A stretch of DNA of 64,000 nt from JBGQOJ01 sp052119585 (GTDB taxonomy: Bacteria; Pseudomonadota; Alphaproteobacteria; Rhodobacterales; Rhodobacteraceae): positions 124,001 through 188,000 of the forward strand of contig NZ_JBGQOJ010000001.1 in NCBI RefSeq assembly GCF_052119585.1, read 5' to 3'. Below the pieces are notes generated by a model that made no database searches, was not told the DNA's origin, and worked only from the letters and a program-made list of their open reading frames with translations. Each line of letters starts with the position of its first letter. The first letter of the stretch is position 1. Shown here piece after piece: positions 35,668 through 46,361 of the stretch. Both the position numbers and the translations under genes were made by a program.

Positions 35668-36606
35668 ATGCGGATCATTCGAGACTTTCAGTTTGTCAGC
35701 GATCAAGACCGGGGCGCCAGCGCCGCAATCGGCAATTTCGATGGCGTCCATCTGGGCCATCGCGCCGTGATCGACATTGCGCGGGCGCAGGCACAGCGCA
35801 TCGGCTGTCCTCTTGGCATCCTGACGTTCGAGCCGCACCCGAGGCAGTTTTTTACCCCCGACGCCCCCGCCTTTCGCCTGATGAACGCCGAGGCAAAAGC
35901 CAACCGCCTTGCCAAGCTGGGAGTCGAGCGTCTGTATGAACTGGCCTTTAACAAGGGGTTGGCGGGTCTATCCGCAGACGCATTCGCACGCACCGTCATC
36001 GCGGACGGACTTGGGCTGAAACATGTCGTCGTCGGCTCTGACTTTTGCTTTGGCCGCGGGCGCACAGGCACCGCGACCGACCTGAAATCCTTTGGCGAAA
36101 CCATGGGATTTGGCGTAACCATCGCCGACCTTGTGGCGCTGGACGAAGGCGAGGTGTCCTCGACCTCGATCCGTCAGGCCCTGACCGACGGGCGCCCCGC
36201 CGATGCCGCAAGGATGCTTGGCCATTGGCACCGCATGGAAGGCGAAGTGATCCGCGGCGATCAACGCGGTCGCGACCTTGGCTATCCAACCGCGAATATG
36301 TCGATTGCCGGTCTGCACCCGCCGAAATTCGGCGTCTACGCTGTCACGGTCGATGTTCTGACTGGCCCGCACAAGGGCACCTATAAAGGTGCCGCTTCGA
36401 TCGGGGTCCGCCCGATGTTCGGGGAAAACCTGCCGAACCTGGAAACCTTCCTGTTCGACTTCAAGGGTGATCTTTATGGCGCGCATCTGTCCGTCGCTCT
36501 GGTGGACTACCTTCGACCGGAGCTGAAGTTCGACAGCCTTGATGCGCTGATCGTGCAGATGGATGCCGACTGCATGCGTGCACGTGAAATACTGAATGGT
36601 CTCTGA
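35668..36606 (+). CDS. ribF: bifunctional riboflavin kinase / FMN adenylyltransferase
   Basis: The 312-residue enzyme makes FMN and FAD. The N-terminal FAD synthetase domain has GNFDGVHLGHRAV at about 22-34 and STSIRQALTDG near 170-180. The C-terminal riboflavin kinase domain has DLGYPTANMSI, FGVYAV, GAASIGVRPMFGE, and LETFLFDFKGDLYG. The ATG at 35668 has a weak ribosome site after the MaoC gene. Confidence 0.96.
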   Translation: MRIIRDFQFVSDQDRGASAAIGNFDGVHLGHRAVIDIARAQAQRIGCPLGILTFEPHPRQFFTPDAPAFRLMNAEAKANRLAKLGVERLYELAFNKGLAGLSADAFARTVIADGLGLKHVVVGSDFCFGRGRTGTATDLKSFGETMGFGVTIADLVALDEGEVSSTSIRQALTDGRPADAARMLGHWHRMEGEVIRGDQRGRDLGYPTANMSIAGLHPPKFGVYAVTVDVLTGPHKGTYKGAASIGVRPMFGENLPNLETFLFDFKGDLYGAHLSVALVDYLRPELKFDSLDALIVQMDADCMRAREILNGL

Positions 36607-36646
36607 CCGCCCTTTCCTTTCGCTTTTTTACCGTTAGGCTGCCCCG

Positions 36647-37117
36647 ATGAAAGACCCGATAGACCGCACAGGCCTGCGTCCGCAGTTCTGGGAAAACATC
36701 AAGCTGCACGACATGACCGCGCCCGAATGGGAAGCGCTGTGTGACGGCTGCGGCAAATGCTGCCTGAACAAGCTGGAAGACGAGGACACACAGGACGTTG
36801 TATTCACCCGCATCGCCTGCCGCCTGCTGGACGACAGCACATGCCGCTGTGCCCAGTATGACATCCGCAAGAAATTCGTGCCGGAATGCGTGGTTCTGAC
36901 CCCGAAAAACATCGGCGAAATCGGGTATTGGATGCCTTCCACTTGCGCCTATCGACTGCTGCAAGAGGGTCAAAAGTTGGCGCCATGGCACCCGCTGATT
37001 TCGGGCACGGCTGAATCGGTGCATGAGGCGGGCATGTCCGTGCGCGGCTGGACCGTGCCGGAATTCGAGGTGCCGCTCGAGGAATGGGAAGACTACGTGA
37101 TAGAAGGGGACATCTGA
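36647..37117 (+). CDS. YcgN family cysteine-cluster protein (UPF0260)
   Basis: The 156-residue protein has the family pattern CDGCGKCCLNKLED at residues 32-45 with four cysteines, plus C58, C66 and C68 (ACRLLDDSTCRCAQY) and a further cysteine in VPECVVLTP. The cysteines suggest an iron-sulfur or zinc site, not yet shown. It ends in TGATT shared with the next gene. Confidence 0.9.
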   Translation: MKDPIDRTGLRPQFWENIKLHDMTAPEWEALCDGCGKCCLNKLEDEDTQDVVFTRIACRLLDDSTCRCAQYDIRKKFVPECVVLTPKNIGEIGYWMPSTCAYRLLQEGQKLAPWHPLISGTAESVHEAGMSVRGWTVPEFEVPLEEWEDYVIEGDI

Positions 37118-38169
37118 TTTTTTTCGCATCTGACAACACCTCGCCTGTGCCGCCGCAGGTGCTGGAAGCGCTGACCAGAGCCAACGAAGGCTATGTCTCC
37201 TCCTATGGCACCGATCCCATCATGGACGGCGTCCGCACCCGCATCCGCGAGATATTCGAGGCCCCCGATGCAGCCGTCTATCTGGTGGCCACCGGTACAG
37301 CCGCAAACGCCCTGTCTCTGGCCATCTGTTGCCCGCCCTGGGCCAGCGTCTTTTGCCACAGGAATGCCCACGTCGAAGAGGACGAATGCGGCGCGCCAGA
37401 GTTCTATACCGGCGGCGCGAAACTGGTCCTGATCGACGGAGAGCACGGCCGCATCTCGCCCGACGGATTGCGACAGGCCATCGGCTTTGCCGGTCGCGCG
37501 GGGGTGCACAATGTCCAAAGGGGCATGCTTAGCGTCACCAACTCGACCGAATGCGGCACGGTCTATTCGCCTGCCCAGATTGCAGACCTGACCAGCATCG
37601 CCAAGGGCGCCGGGCTACCCTGCCACATGGATGGTGCACGGTTCACAAATGCACTGGTGGCCGCTGGCTGCACCCCCGCCGAAATGACGTGGAAGGCCGG
37701 CATAGACGTCCTGTCCTTTGGCGGCACGAAGAACGGATTGATCGGGGTCGAGGCGGTCGTGATCTTCAACCCGGAAAAGGCATGGGAATTCGAACTTCGC
37801 CGCAAGCGAGGCGGGCATCTGGTTTCCAAGCACCGCTATCTATCGGCGCAGATGCAGGCTTATCTTCAGGACGATCTGTGGCTGCAGCTGGCCAGACAAT
37901 CCAATGCCGCCGCAGCCCGCCTTTCAAACGCGATGCTGACCATAAAGGGCGCAACCCTCTTGCACCCGACAGAGGCGAACGCGGTTTTTGCCTCTTGGCC
38001 ACGCGGCGGCCATAGGCGCGCCCATGCTGGCGGTGCCGAGTATTTTTTCTGGCCGTCCAACCAGTCACTGGACGGGCCAGAAGACGCCCCTGTATCGGCC
38101 CGTCTGGTCTGTTCCTGGTCGACGACAGATCAGGACATCGATACATTTATCGGCCTGATCCGTCCCTGA
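37117..38169 (+). CDS. low-specificity L-threonine aldolase, probable ATT start
   Basis: The 350-residue PLP enzyme splits threonine or allo-threonine into glycine and acetaldehyde. It has H81, H85 in FCHRNAHVEEDE, D172 in CHMDGARFTNAL, and the PLP lysine K205 in SFGGTKNGLIG. Family members start at (M)FFASDNTSPVPPQV. No ATG, GTG or TTG exists there: the codons read CTG-ATT-TTT-TTC. An ATT at 37117 has AAGGGGA six bases before it and overlaps the TGA of the preceding gene. CTG at 37114 is the alternative. The upstream ATG at 37084 gives ten non-matching residues. Confidence 0.85.
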   Translation: MFFASDNTSPVPPQVLEALTRANEGYVSSYGTDPIMDGVRTRIREIFEAPDAAVYLVATGTAANALSLAICCPPWASVFCHRNAHVEEDECGAPEFYTGGAKLVLIDGEHGRISPDGLRQAIGFAGRAGVHNVQRGMLSVTNSTECGTVYSPAQIADLTSIAKGAGLPCHMDGARFTNALVAAGCTPAEMTWKAGIDVLSFGGTKNGLIGVEAVVIFNPEKAWEFELRRKRGGHLVSKHRYLSAQMQAYLQDDLWLQLARQSNAAAARLSNAMLTIKGATLLHPTEANAVFASWPRGGHRRAHAGGAEYFFWPSNQSLDGPEDAPVSARLVCSWSTTDQDIDTFIGLIRP

Positions 38170-38239
38170 TTTCTTTGTTCTATGAATAGACGTGGGTCTT
38201 GCGGTGGGACCGCCCGTTCCGGGCTTGCCCCGCGCAGAT

Positions 38240-38839
38240 CTACAGCTTGCCAGACAAATGCAGATCCAGATCCTCGAGGCGGTCCTGCCCCCAGAACCGC
38301 TCATCCGTGTCGGTGATGTAGAAGGGTGCCCCGAATGCACCGCGCATAACAGCCTCTTCCAGATTGCGCGCATACGTGTCGGCCCCCTGCAGCAGCCCCT
38401 TGTCTGCCAAAGCCGGATCAAACCCGGCATCTGCCAGCATCTCGCGGATAACATCGTCGCGGGCGATGTCTTTTTCTTCGGCCCAGCATGCTTTGGTCAT
38501 GGAATGTACCAGTTTTGACAAATTGCCGCCGCCAGCCGATTGCGCGGCGATGATCGCATATGAACTGGGCGCGGGGTTGGTGGGCCAGAACGCCGGTTTG
38601 ACATTCAGCGGCAGGCCGGTCTTTGCCGACAGTCTGCGCAGTTCCTGAAGCCGGTATGTCTGGCGCGATTCGTGGCGGTCTTTCGGCGCGGTCCCCCCCG
38701 TGCGCCCGAACAAGGCGACGACATCAAGCGGTTTATAGGTGACGGTTGCGCCGTGTTTCGACGCAATCTCCTCCAGCCTGCGACCGGCCAGATAGGTGAA
38801 AGGTGAAACTGTCGCAAAAAAGTAGTCAATATGGGCCAT
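38240..38839 (-). CDS. 2-hydroxychromene-2-carboxylate isomerase family (DsbA fold)
   Basis: The 199-residue protein is a kappa-class GST/DsbA-fold isomerase. Ser12 in FFATVSPFTYLAG is the glutathione-activating serine, and there is LPLNVKPAFWP, then GAFGAPFYITDTDERFWGQDRLEDL at the C-terminus. Named members act in naphthalene degradation, but the general group in roseobacters is of unknown substrate. The ATG at 38839 has AGGGGAA upstream. It is divergent from prs. Confidence 0.85.
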   Translation of the reverse strand: MAHIDYFFATVSPFTYLAGRRLEEIASKHGATVTYKPLDVVALFGRTGGTAPKDRHESRQTYRLQELRRLSAKTGLPLNVKPAFWPTNPAPSSYAIIAAQSAGGGNLSKLVHSMTKACWAEEKDIARDDVIREMLADAGFDPALADKGLLQGADTYARNLEEAVMRGAFGAPFYITDTDERFWGQDRLEDLDLHLSGKL

Positions 38840-38945
38840 TTTATTCCCCTTTGGTGCCTCAAGGTTTGCCGCGACCGTAGTCGGGTGGTAAGCGGTGTCA
38901 ACCTTCACACTGTTGTCACAGACTGCCATCTTGGGGACCTGCTAC

Positions 38946-39965
38946 ATGCCTGTCATGAATGAACCGAAACTGATTTCCGGCAACGCCAACCGACCGCTTG
39001 CAACTGCGGTTGCGCGCCGCATGTCGATGCACCGCGGCATGAATGTGGGATTGGTTGACGCCCGCGTCGAGCGGTTCAACGATCAGGAAATCTTTGTCGA
39101 AGTCTATGAGAACGTCCGCGGCGAGGATATGTTCATCATCCAGCCGACATCGAACCCGGCGAACGATAACCTGATGGAACTGTTGATCATCGCGGACGCG
39201 CTTCGCCGGTCGTCCGCAGCGCGCATCACCGCAGTGATCCCGTATTTCGGCTATGCCCGCCAAGACCGCCGGTCTAAGGCGCGGACGCCGATTTCTGCCA
39301 AATTGGTGGCGAATATGCTGGTCGAATCCGGGATCGAACGGGTTTTGACGATGGATCTGCATGCCGCTCAGATCCAGGGTTTCTTCGATATTCCCGTCGA
39401 CAACCTTTACGCCGCACCGGTCTTTGCGCTGGATATTCAGGCAATGTTCAAGGGACAGCTGGACGATGTGATGGTCGTCTCTCCTGATGTCGGGGGGGTG
39501 GCCCGCGCGCGGGAACTTGCCAAGCGGATCGGTTGCCCCCTTTCCATCGTGGACAAACGTCGCGAAAAAGCCGGCGAGATCGCTGAAATGACCGTCATCG
39601 GCGACGTGACCGGAAAGAAATGCATCATCGTGGATGACATCTGCGACACGGCCGGAACCCTGTGCAAGGCCGCCGAAGTTCTGATGGAAAGCGGGGCAAG
39701 CGAGGTTCATTCCTACATCACCCACGGCGTTCTGTCAGGCCCCGCCGTCGACCGCATCACGAATTCTGTGATGAAGTCTTTGGTCATCACTGATTCGATA
39801 GAGCCAACCGATGCGGTGAAGAATGCGCATAACATCCGGATCGTTCCGACAGCGCCCATGTTCGCACAGGCGATCCTGAACATCTGGAACGGCACATCGG
39901 TTTCGTCGCTGTTCGACCATGAAACGCTAGTGCCGATCTACGAAGGCATGTACGCCCGCGACTAA
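38946..39965 (+). CDS. prs: ribose-phosphate diphosphokinase
   Basis: The 339-residue enzyme makes PRPP for nucleotide, histidine and tryptophan pathways. It has LISGNANRPLATAVA, FGYARQDRRSKARTPISAK, the PRPP loop CIIVDDICDTAGTL, and VVSPDVGG. It starts at the ATG at 38946 with GGGGAC eight bases upstream. Confidence 0.97.
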   Translation: MPVMNEPKLISGNANRPLATAVARRMSMHRGMNVGLVDARVERFNDQEIFVEVYENVRGEDMFIIQPTSNPANDNLMELLIIADALRRSSAARITAVIPYFGYARQDRRSKARTPISAKLVANMLVESGIERVLTMDLHAAQIQGFFDIPVDNLYAAPVFALDIQAMFKGQLDDVMVVSPDVGGVARARELAKRIGCPLSIVDKRREKAGEIAEMTVIGDVTGKKCIIVDDICDTAGTLCKAAEVLMESGASEVHSYITHGVLSGPAVDRITNSVMKSLVITDSIEPTDAVKNAHNIRIVPTAPMFAQAILNIWNGTSVSSLFDHETLVPIYEGMYARD

Positions 39966-39989
39966 GCCAAAAATGCCGGGATTGGGGCG

Positions 39990-40340
39990 CTAGACGACGT
40001 CCCAATCCTCGTCACCCATGACCTCGCCGATGGCAAGCCAATCCGCGCGAATGCGGGCAATTCGGGTGTCGCCCCAGGTCCGGAACACGATGACAAAACC
40101 GTCGGGGTTTACCGTTTCCGCCGATATATCAGCGCGTTGGTTGGATTCCTTGTCGAAATCCCACATTGAAATACTGACCGTAACCGTCGGAGTGGACGCG
40201 AACGGGTTGTCGAATTCTATAATCTTGCGAAGCTCACGTGGCCCCTTGCCGGTCCACATGACACCATCGTGCTGATAGTCGGAAAACAGGATAATCGAGC
40301 CGTTGTCGATCCCGGTCAGATGTCTGTTTATTCGCCGCAT
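39990..40340 (-). CDS. H-type lectin domain protein
   Basis: The 116-residue protein matches the H-type lectin domain (discoidin II / snail agglutinin type): GPRELRKIIEFDNPFASTPTVTVSISMWD, then NQRADISAETVNPDGFVIVFRTWGDTRIARIRADWLAIGE with the C-terminal W that lines the sugar site. It has no signal peptide and nothing else but this domain, so it should be a small oligomeric carbohydrate-binding protein. It has AAGGA six bases before its ATG. Confidence 0.8.
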   Translation of the reverse strand: MRRINRHLTGIDNGSIILFSDYQHDGVMWTGKGPRELRKIIEFDNPFASTPTVTVSISMWDFDKESNQRADISAETVNPDGFVIVFRTWGDTRIARIRADWLAIGEVMGDEDWDVV

Positions 40341-40402
40341 ATAAAATCCTTCCGGATATCATCTATCAGGCAATACTTGCGCAAATGGAAACATAAAAAA
40401 CA

Positions 40403-40429
40403 AAAGGCCCCGCAACATGCAGGGCCTTT
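40403..40429 (-). terminator. terminator of the atp operon
   Basis: An eight-base stem AAAGGCCC / GGGCCTTT around an 11-base loop, 24 bases after the atpC stop, followed on the minus strand by TTGTTTTTT. Confidence 0.85.
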
Positions 40430-40452
40430 CAAAAACGTTGTGACGAAACCGA

Positions 40453-40854
40453 TCAGGAAAGACCGATGTGATCGCCAATCGCAACCATGTCCGCAAGCAG
40501 CTTGGCAGCGGCATCCACGGTCTCTTCGCCGGCTGATTTATGCGCCTCCTGGGCGTCCTCGATCAGCTTGTCGACGTGACCTCGGGTGACTTCGGCCCGT
40601 GGCAGCGACATCTCTGCCAGCACGGACACACCCGCCGCCGTGATTTCGGCGAAACCGCCGGTCACAAGGTATTCATGCGTCTCGCTACCTGCAACGACCT
40701 TCAACAGGCCGGGGCGCAGGGTCGTGATTGTGGGCGCATGGCCCGGCATCGCCGTAAGATCGCCATCGGCGCCGGGGATTTGAACCTCCGACACCTGAAA
40801 CGACGCAAGGCTGCGCTCGGGTGATACCAGATCGAATTGCATCATATCGGCCAT
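40453..40854 (-). CDS. atpC: ATP synthase subunit epsilon
   Basis: The 133-residue protein has the F1 epsilon beta-sandwich: MQFDLVSPERSLASFQVSEVQIPGADGDLTAMPGHAPTITTL and VTGGFAEITAAGVSVLAE, followed by two C-terminal helices. It is the last gene of the F1 operon, followed by a terminator. Confidence 0.96.
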   Translation of the reverse strand: MADMMQFDLVSPERSLASFQVSEVQIPGADGDLTAMPGHAPTITTLRPGLLKVVAGSETHEYLVTGGFAEITAAGVSVLAEMSLPRAEVTRGHVDKLIEDAQEAHKSAGEETVDAAAKLLADMVAIGDHIGLS

Positions 40855-40865
40855 TATCGGCTCCC

Positions 40866-42296
<1,431 letters not shown>

Positions 42297-42313
42297 GTCG
42301 TTTCTCCGCTTCG

Positions 42314-43183
42314 TCAGAGTGCTTCCGCACCCGAAATAATTTCAATCAGCTCGCTGGTGATAACCGCCTGACGGGTCCGGTTGTACTGGATCGTCAGTTT
42401 GTCGATCATCTCTCCGGCGTTCCGCGTGGCGTTGTCCATCGCACTCATCCGTGCGCCCTGCTCAGAGGCCGCATTTTCGAGAAGCGCCGCAAAAACCTGC
42501 GTGGCAACACCGCGTGGCAGGAGGTCTGCAAGGATCCCCTCTTCGCTGGGTTCATAGTCGTAAAGCGTGCTTTCCTCGGCCGTTTCCTCGAACGACGCAG
42601 GAATAACCTGCAGCGTTGTCGGGATCTGACTGACCACGTTCACGAACCGGCTGTAGAACAGCGTAGCAACGTCGAACTCGCCTGCATTGAAGCGGGTCAG
42701 CACATCTTTTGCGATCGCTTGCGCGTTCACATAGCCGACACGCTTCACTTCGGTCAGATCGACATGGCCAATCATCGCATCACCGTTTTCACGGCGAAGC
42801 TGTTCCCGGCCTTTTTTGCCCACGGTGATAATTTTCACCGTTTTGCCTTCGGCACGCAATTTTGCGATATGAAGACGGGCCATTTTTACGATCGACGAGT
42901 TGAAACCGCCGCACAGGCCGCGCTCTGACGTCATGACGACAAGCAGGTGCACCTTGTTGCTGCCGGTGCCCGACAACAACTTCGGCGCCGAGTCCGACCC
43001 ACCAACAGAGGCAGCAAGACCCGACATCACGGCATTCATCCGCAGCGCATAGGGGCGCGCCGCCTCGGCACTGTCCTGCGCGCGGCGAAGTTTCGCCGCG
43101 GCAACCATCTGCATGGCCTTCGTGATCTTCCGCGTGGATTTCACGCTGACGATCCGGTTCTTAAGATCCTTCAGGCTTGGCAT
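42314..43183 (-). CDS. atpG: ATP synthase subunit gamma
   Basis: The 289-residue rotor subunit begins LKDLKNRIVSVKSTRKITKAMQMVAAAKLRRAQ and ends MSAMDNATRNAGEMIDKLTIQYNRTRQAVITSELIEIISGAEAL, the two halves of its long coiled coil. It couples proton flow through F0 to catalysis in F1. Confidence 0.97.
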   Translation of the reverse strand: MPSLKDLKNRIVSVKSTRKITKAMQMVAAAKLRRAQDSAEAARPYALRMNAVMSGLAASVGGSDSAPKLLSGTGSNKVHLLVVMTSERGLCGGFNSSIVKMARLHIAKLRAEGKTVKIITVGKKGREQLRRENGDAMIGHVDLTEVKRVGYVNAQAIAKDVLTRFNAGEFDVATLFYSRFVNVVSQIPTTLQVIPASFEETAEESTLYDYEPSEEGILADLLPRGVATQVFAALLENAASEQGARMSAMDNATRNAGEMIDKLTIQYNRTRQAVITSELIEIISGAEAL

Positions 43184-43208
43184 CTATCCAATCCTTCCCT
43201 GGCCACGA

Positions 43209-44747
43209 TCAAGCAAAGTCAGCAGCGAATGCGTCAAGAGCCGCTCTGATCTTATCCTCGGCGTCGCCCTTGATTTTGGGGTCTTCCTTGGTGATGAAGT
43301 CCAGCAGGTCCGCGTGTTTCTTGCGCAGGTGGTTCAACAGGCCTGCTTCGAAACGGCTGACATCCTTGACGGAAATCTTGTCGAGGTAGCCTTTTGTGCC
43401 TGCATAGATCACGCAAACGATCTCGGCGTTGCTCAGCGGCGAATACTGTGGCTGCTTCATCAACTCGGTCAGACGGGCGCCACGGTTCAGAAGTTTCTGG
43501 GTCGAGGCATCAAGGTCGGAACCGAACTGGGCAAAGGCCGCCATTTCGCGATACTGCGCCAATTCCAGCTTCACCGGACCGGCAACCGATTTCATCGCGT
43601 TGGTCTGGGCAGACGAGCCCACGCGGGAAACGGACAGACCGGTGTTCACAGCAGGACGGATGCCCTGATAGAACAGTTCGGTTTCCAGAAAGATCTGACC
43701 ATCAGTGATCGAGATCACGTTGGTCGGAATAAACGCGGACACGTCGCCACCCTGGGTTTCGATGATCGGCAAAGCGGTCAACGAGCCGGAGCCGTTGTCT
43801 TCATTCAGCTTCGACGACCGCTCGAGCAGGCGCGAGTGGAGGTAGAACACGTCGCCGGGGTAGGCTTCACGTCCTGGTGGGCGACGCAGAAGCAGGGACA
43901 TCTGGCGATAGGACACAGCCTGCTTGGACAGATCATCGTAAACGATCAAAGCGTGGCGGCCGTTGTCACGGAAGAACTCAGCCATAGCGGTGGCGGAATA
44001 GGGTGCAAGGAACTGCATAGGCGCAGGATCGGATGCGGTCGCAGCAACAACGATCGTGTATGCGATCGCGCCGGTCTCTTCCAGTTTCTTCACCAGCTGG
44101 GCAACGGTCGAACGCTTTTGACCGATAGCCACATAGATGCAGTACAGTTTCTTGCTCTCGTCGTCGCCAGCCGCCTCGTTATAGGACTTCTGGTTCAGAA
44201 TGGTGTCGAGCGCGATCGCGGTCTTACCGGTCTGACGGTCACCGATGATCAGCTCGCGCTGGCCACGGCCAACGGGGATCATGGCGTCAACCGATTTCAG
44301 GCCGGTTGCCATTGGTTCGTGCACCGATTTACGCGGGATAATGCCCGGCGCCTTCGAGTCCGCAACGCGGCGCTCTGTTGCCTTGATCGGGCCTTTGCCG
44401 TCGATCGGGTTGCCCAGACCGTCCACAACGCGCCCCAGAAGGGCGTTGCCGGCAGGAACGTCCACGATGGACTTGGTGCGTTTGACAACGTCACCCTCTT
44501 TGATGTCGCGGTCGGAGCCGAAAATAACGCAACCGACGTTGTCGGTTTCGAGGTTCAGCGCCATTCCGCGGATACCGCCCGGGAACTCGACCATTTCGCC
44601 CGCCTGGACGTTGTCGAGACCGTGGACCCGCGCAATACCGTCACCAACGGAAAGCACACGGCCAACCTCGGCAACTTCAGCGTCTTGGCCAAAGTTCTTG
44701 ATCTGCTCTTTCAAGATAGCAGAAATTTCAGCAGCTTGGATCGCCAT
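43209..44747 (-). CDS. atpA: ATP synthase subunit alpha
   Basis: The 512-residue non-catalytic nucleotide-binding subunit has Walker A GDRQTGKT at about 169-176, ALIVYDDLSKQAVSYRQMSLLLRRPPGREAYPGD, and the Ser-Arg finger SRVGSSAQTNAM. The ATG directly abuts the atpH stop (TAAATG). Confidence 0.99.
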   Translation of the reverse strand: MAIQAAEISAILKEQIKNFGQDAEVAEVGRVLSVGDGIARVHGLDNVQAGEMVEFPGGIRGMALNLETDNVGCVIFGSDRDIKEGDVVKRTKSIVDVPAGNALLGRVVDGLGNPIDGKGPIKATERRVADSKAPGIIPRKSVHEPMATGLKSVDAMIPVGRGQRELIIGDRQTGKTAIALDTILNQKSYNEAAGDDESKKLYCIYVAIGQKRSTVAQLVKKLEETGAIAYTIVVAATASDPAPMQFLAPYSATAMAEFFRDNGRHALIVYDDLSKQAVSYRQMSLLLRRPPGREAYPGDVFYLHSRLLERSSKLNEDNGSGSLTALPIIETQGGDVSAFIPTNVISITDGQIFLETELFYQGIRPAVNTGLSVSRVGSSAQTNAMKSVAGPVKLELAQYREMAAFAQFGSDLDASTQKLLNRGARLTELMKQPQYSPLSNAEIVCVIYAGTKGYLDKISVKDVSRFEAGLLNHLRKKHADLLDFITKEDPKIKGDAEDKIRAALDAFAADFA

Positions 44748-45308
44748 TTATCCGACCTCTTTCATTGCGTTCTGAAGGTTGGAGAGCTTGGAACGGATCG
44801 ACGTGTCGATCATCTTCGAGCCCACCTTAACAATAAGACCGCCGATGAGGGATTCATCAACGGCCAGATTAATTTTCACATCCTTGCCAATAGACGCGGT
44901 CAGCGTTTTGGCAAGCTTGTCCGATTGCGCCTTGGTCAGCGCCTTGGCCGCGGTGACATCAGCCGTCACTTCGCCTTTTTCCTCGGCGATCAGCGCGCGC
45001 AAGCTGGAAATCAGCTGCGGCAGCACGAACAGACGACGTTTTTGCGCCATCAGGGCCAAAGTATTGGCCACCGATGTGGAAAGTTTCATTTTTGCAGACA
45101 ATGCGGCCAGCGCTTTGGTCTGGTCGTCACGCGAATACATCGGCGACGAAATCAGGTCGCGGAAATCGGCACTGTCATTCAGTGCCACGTCAATCGCGTC
45201 AACGTCGGCCTCGAGCCCTTTCAGGCCCTTGGCATCTTTTGAAAGTTCAAAAACGGCTATGGCGTAACGCGCAGCAATGCCGGTTGAGATCGAAGCTGGT
45301 TCTGACAC
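44748..45308 (-). CDS. atpH: ATP synthase subunit delta
   Basis: The 186-residue stator subunit (OSCP type) has GIAARYAIAVFELSKDAKGLKGL and the C-terminal VKINLAVDESLIGGLIVKVGSKMIDTSIRSKLSNLQNAM. The start is a GTG at 45308 with AAGGG five bases upstream; the GTG two codons earlier at 45314 has no room for a ribosome site. It is the first gene of atpHAGDC; the F0 genes lie elsewhere, as is usual in alphaproteobacteria. Confidence 0.94.
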   Translation of the reverse strand: MSEPASISTGIAARYAIAVFELSKDAKGLKGLEADVDAIDVALNDSADFRDLISSPMYSRDDQTKALAALSAKMKLSTSVANTLALMAQKRRLFVLPQLISSLRALIAEEKGEVTADVTAAKALTKAQSDKLAKTLTASIGKDVKINLAVDESLIGGLIVKVGSKMIDTSIRSKLSNLQNAMKEVG

Positions 45309-45331
45309 GTCCACCCTTCCGAAGTCATAGA

Positions 45332-45365
45332 GCCCTAGTTTTTTTGCCGTGCGGCAAGCTAGGGC
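45332..45365. repeat. hairpin in the atp operon leader
   Basis: GCCCTAG / CTAGGGC enclose a smaller GCCG-CGGC hairpin and a T run, just upstream of atpH. On the minus strand the run becomes A, so it is not a terminator; it may lie in the operon leader. Confidence 0.5.
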
Positions 45366-45596
45366 AGTTCTGGGCGCATACCGTCACGATATGCACTGAA
45401 ATCGGCGCGGTGATAGCAGAGGACACCTCACCCCGCAACCGCCTACCTCACGAAATCGGCATTGCCCGGATCAACAAAATAAGGCCCGCGCGTCCAGGTG
45501 CGACCTATTGCGCATCCTATAGGCCCCGACATTTAGCGCAATCATGTTTTTTTACCCGAATCCGCCACCCGCCCGCCCGTGCGCCCGGCCCCGCGA

Positions 45597-46361
45597 TCAG
45601 CCGGGCTGTGACCGGCCGGTCAGGGCCGGCTCTGCAATGCCGATCCCTTCCAGGACACGCAACGGCCGGCGCACGGCGGCGGGCAATCCCGGACGCGTCG
45701 GCGCATAGATCTGCTTTGATGCCTCTACCATCAGCACCCCCCCGGCGTAGTAATTGGAAATCCGGCGCCCGGCCTTTTCCCACATCGGTCCGGTCCGCAA
45801 CCAGAACCGCCGGTGCGATGGCGGCTGGAACAGGGCGGCGACATGCCGTTCGGGAACAAAGCGGTTCAGCTTCAGCTGGGCCTCCAGCTGACCAAGGCTA
45901 TAGGGCCGGCCAAACCCGAAAGGCGTCGCATCCCGGCGTGACCAAAGGCCTGCACGGTTGGGGACAACGAACAAGGCCCGCCCCCCCGGGCCCAACACGC
46001 GCCAGCATTCCTCCAGCAAAGCTGTGGGATTGTCGCTGGTTTCCAGCCCGTGCATCACGACAAGCCGGTCGACACTGCCCGTGTCAAGCGGCCACAGCGT
46101 TTCCTCGCACAAGACAGAGACATTCAACATCCCCGCAGGCCACGGCATAACCCCCTGCGGTCCGGGCATCAGGCCGACAACCCTGCGCGCGTCCTCCAGA
46201 TAGGGGCGCAGCAATGGAACGGCAAAACCGTAGCCCGCAACCGTCTGGCCCTTTGCCTCGGGCCAAAGCGACGTGATTTGATCACGGATCGCCCTTTGCG
46301 CCGCGCGGCCAAGGCCGGTGCGATAGTAGAAATTCCTCAGGTCAACGACATCAAGATGCAT
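45597..46361 (-). CDS. class I SAM-dependent methyltransferase
   Basis: The 254-residue protein has a methyltransferase fold in a divergent form: QTVAGYGFAVPLLRPYLEDARRVVGLMP (SAM-binding strand 1), GSVDRLVVMHGLETSDNPTALLEECWRVLGPGGRALFVVPNRAGLWSRRD (the later strands). The first Gly-rich loop is shorter than usual. The family is conserved in Rhodobacteraceae, often beside gloB, which is missing here. The substrate is unknown. Confidence 0.8.
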   Translation of the reverse strand: MHLDVVDLRNFYYRTGLGRAAQRAIRDQITSLWPEAKGQTVAGYGFAVPLLRPYLEDARRVVGLMPGPQGVMPWPAGMLNVSVLCEETLWPLDTGSVDRLVVMHGLETSDNPTALLEECWRVLGPGGRALFVVPNRAGLWSRRDATPFGFGRPYSLGQLEAQLKLNRFVPERHVAALFQPPSHRRFWLRTGPMWEKAGRRISNYYAGGVLMVEASKQIYAPTRPGLPAAVRRPLRVLEGIGIAEPALTGRSQPG

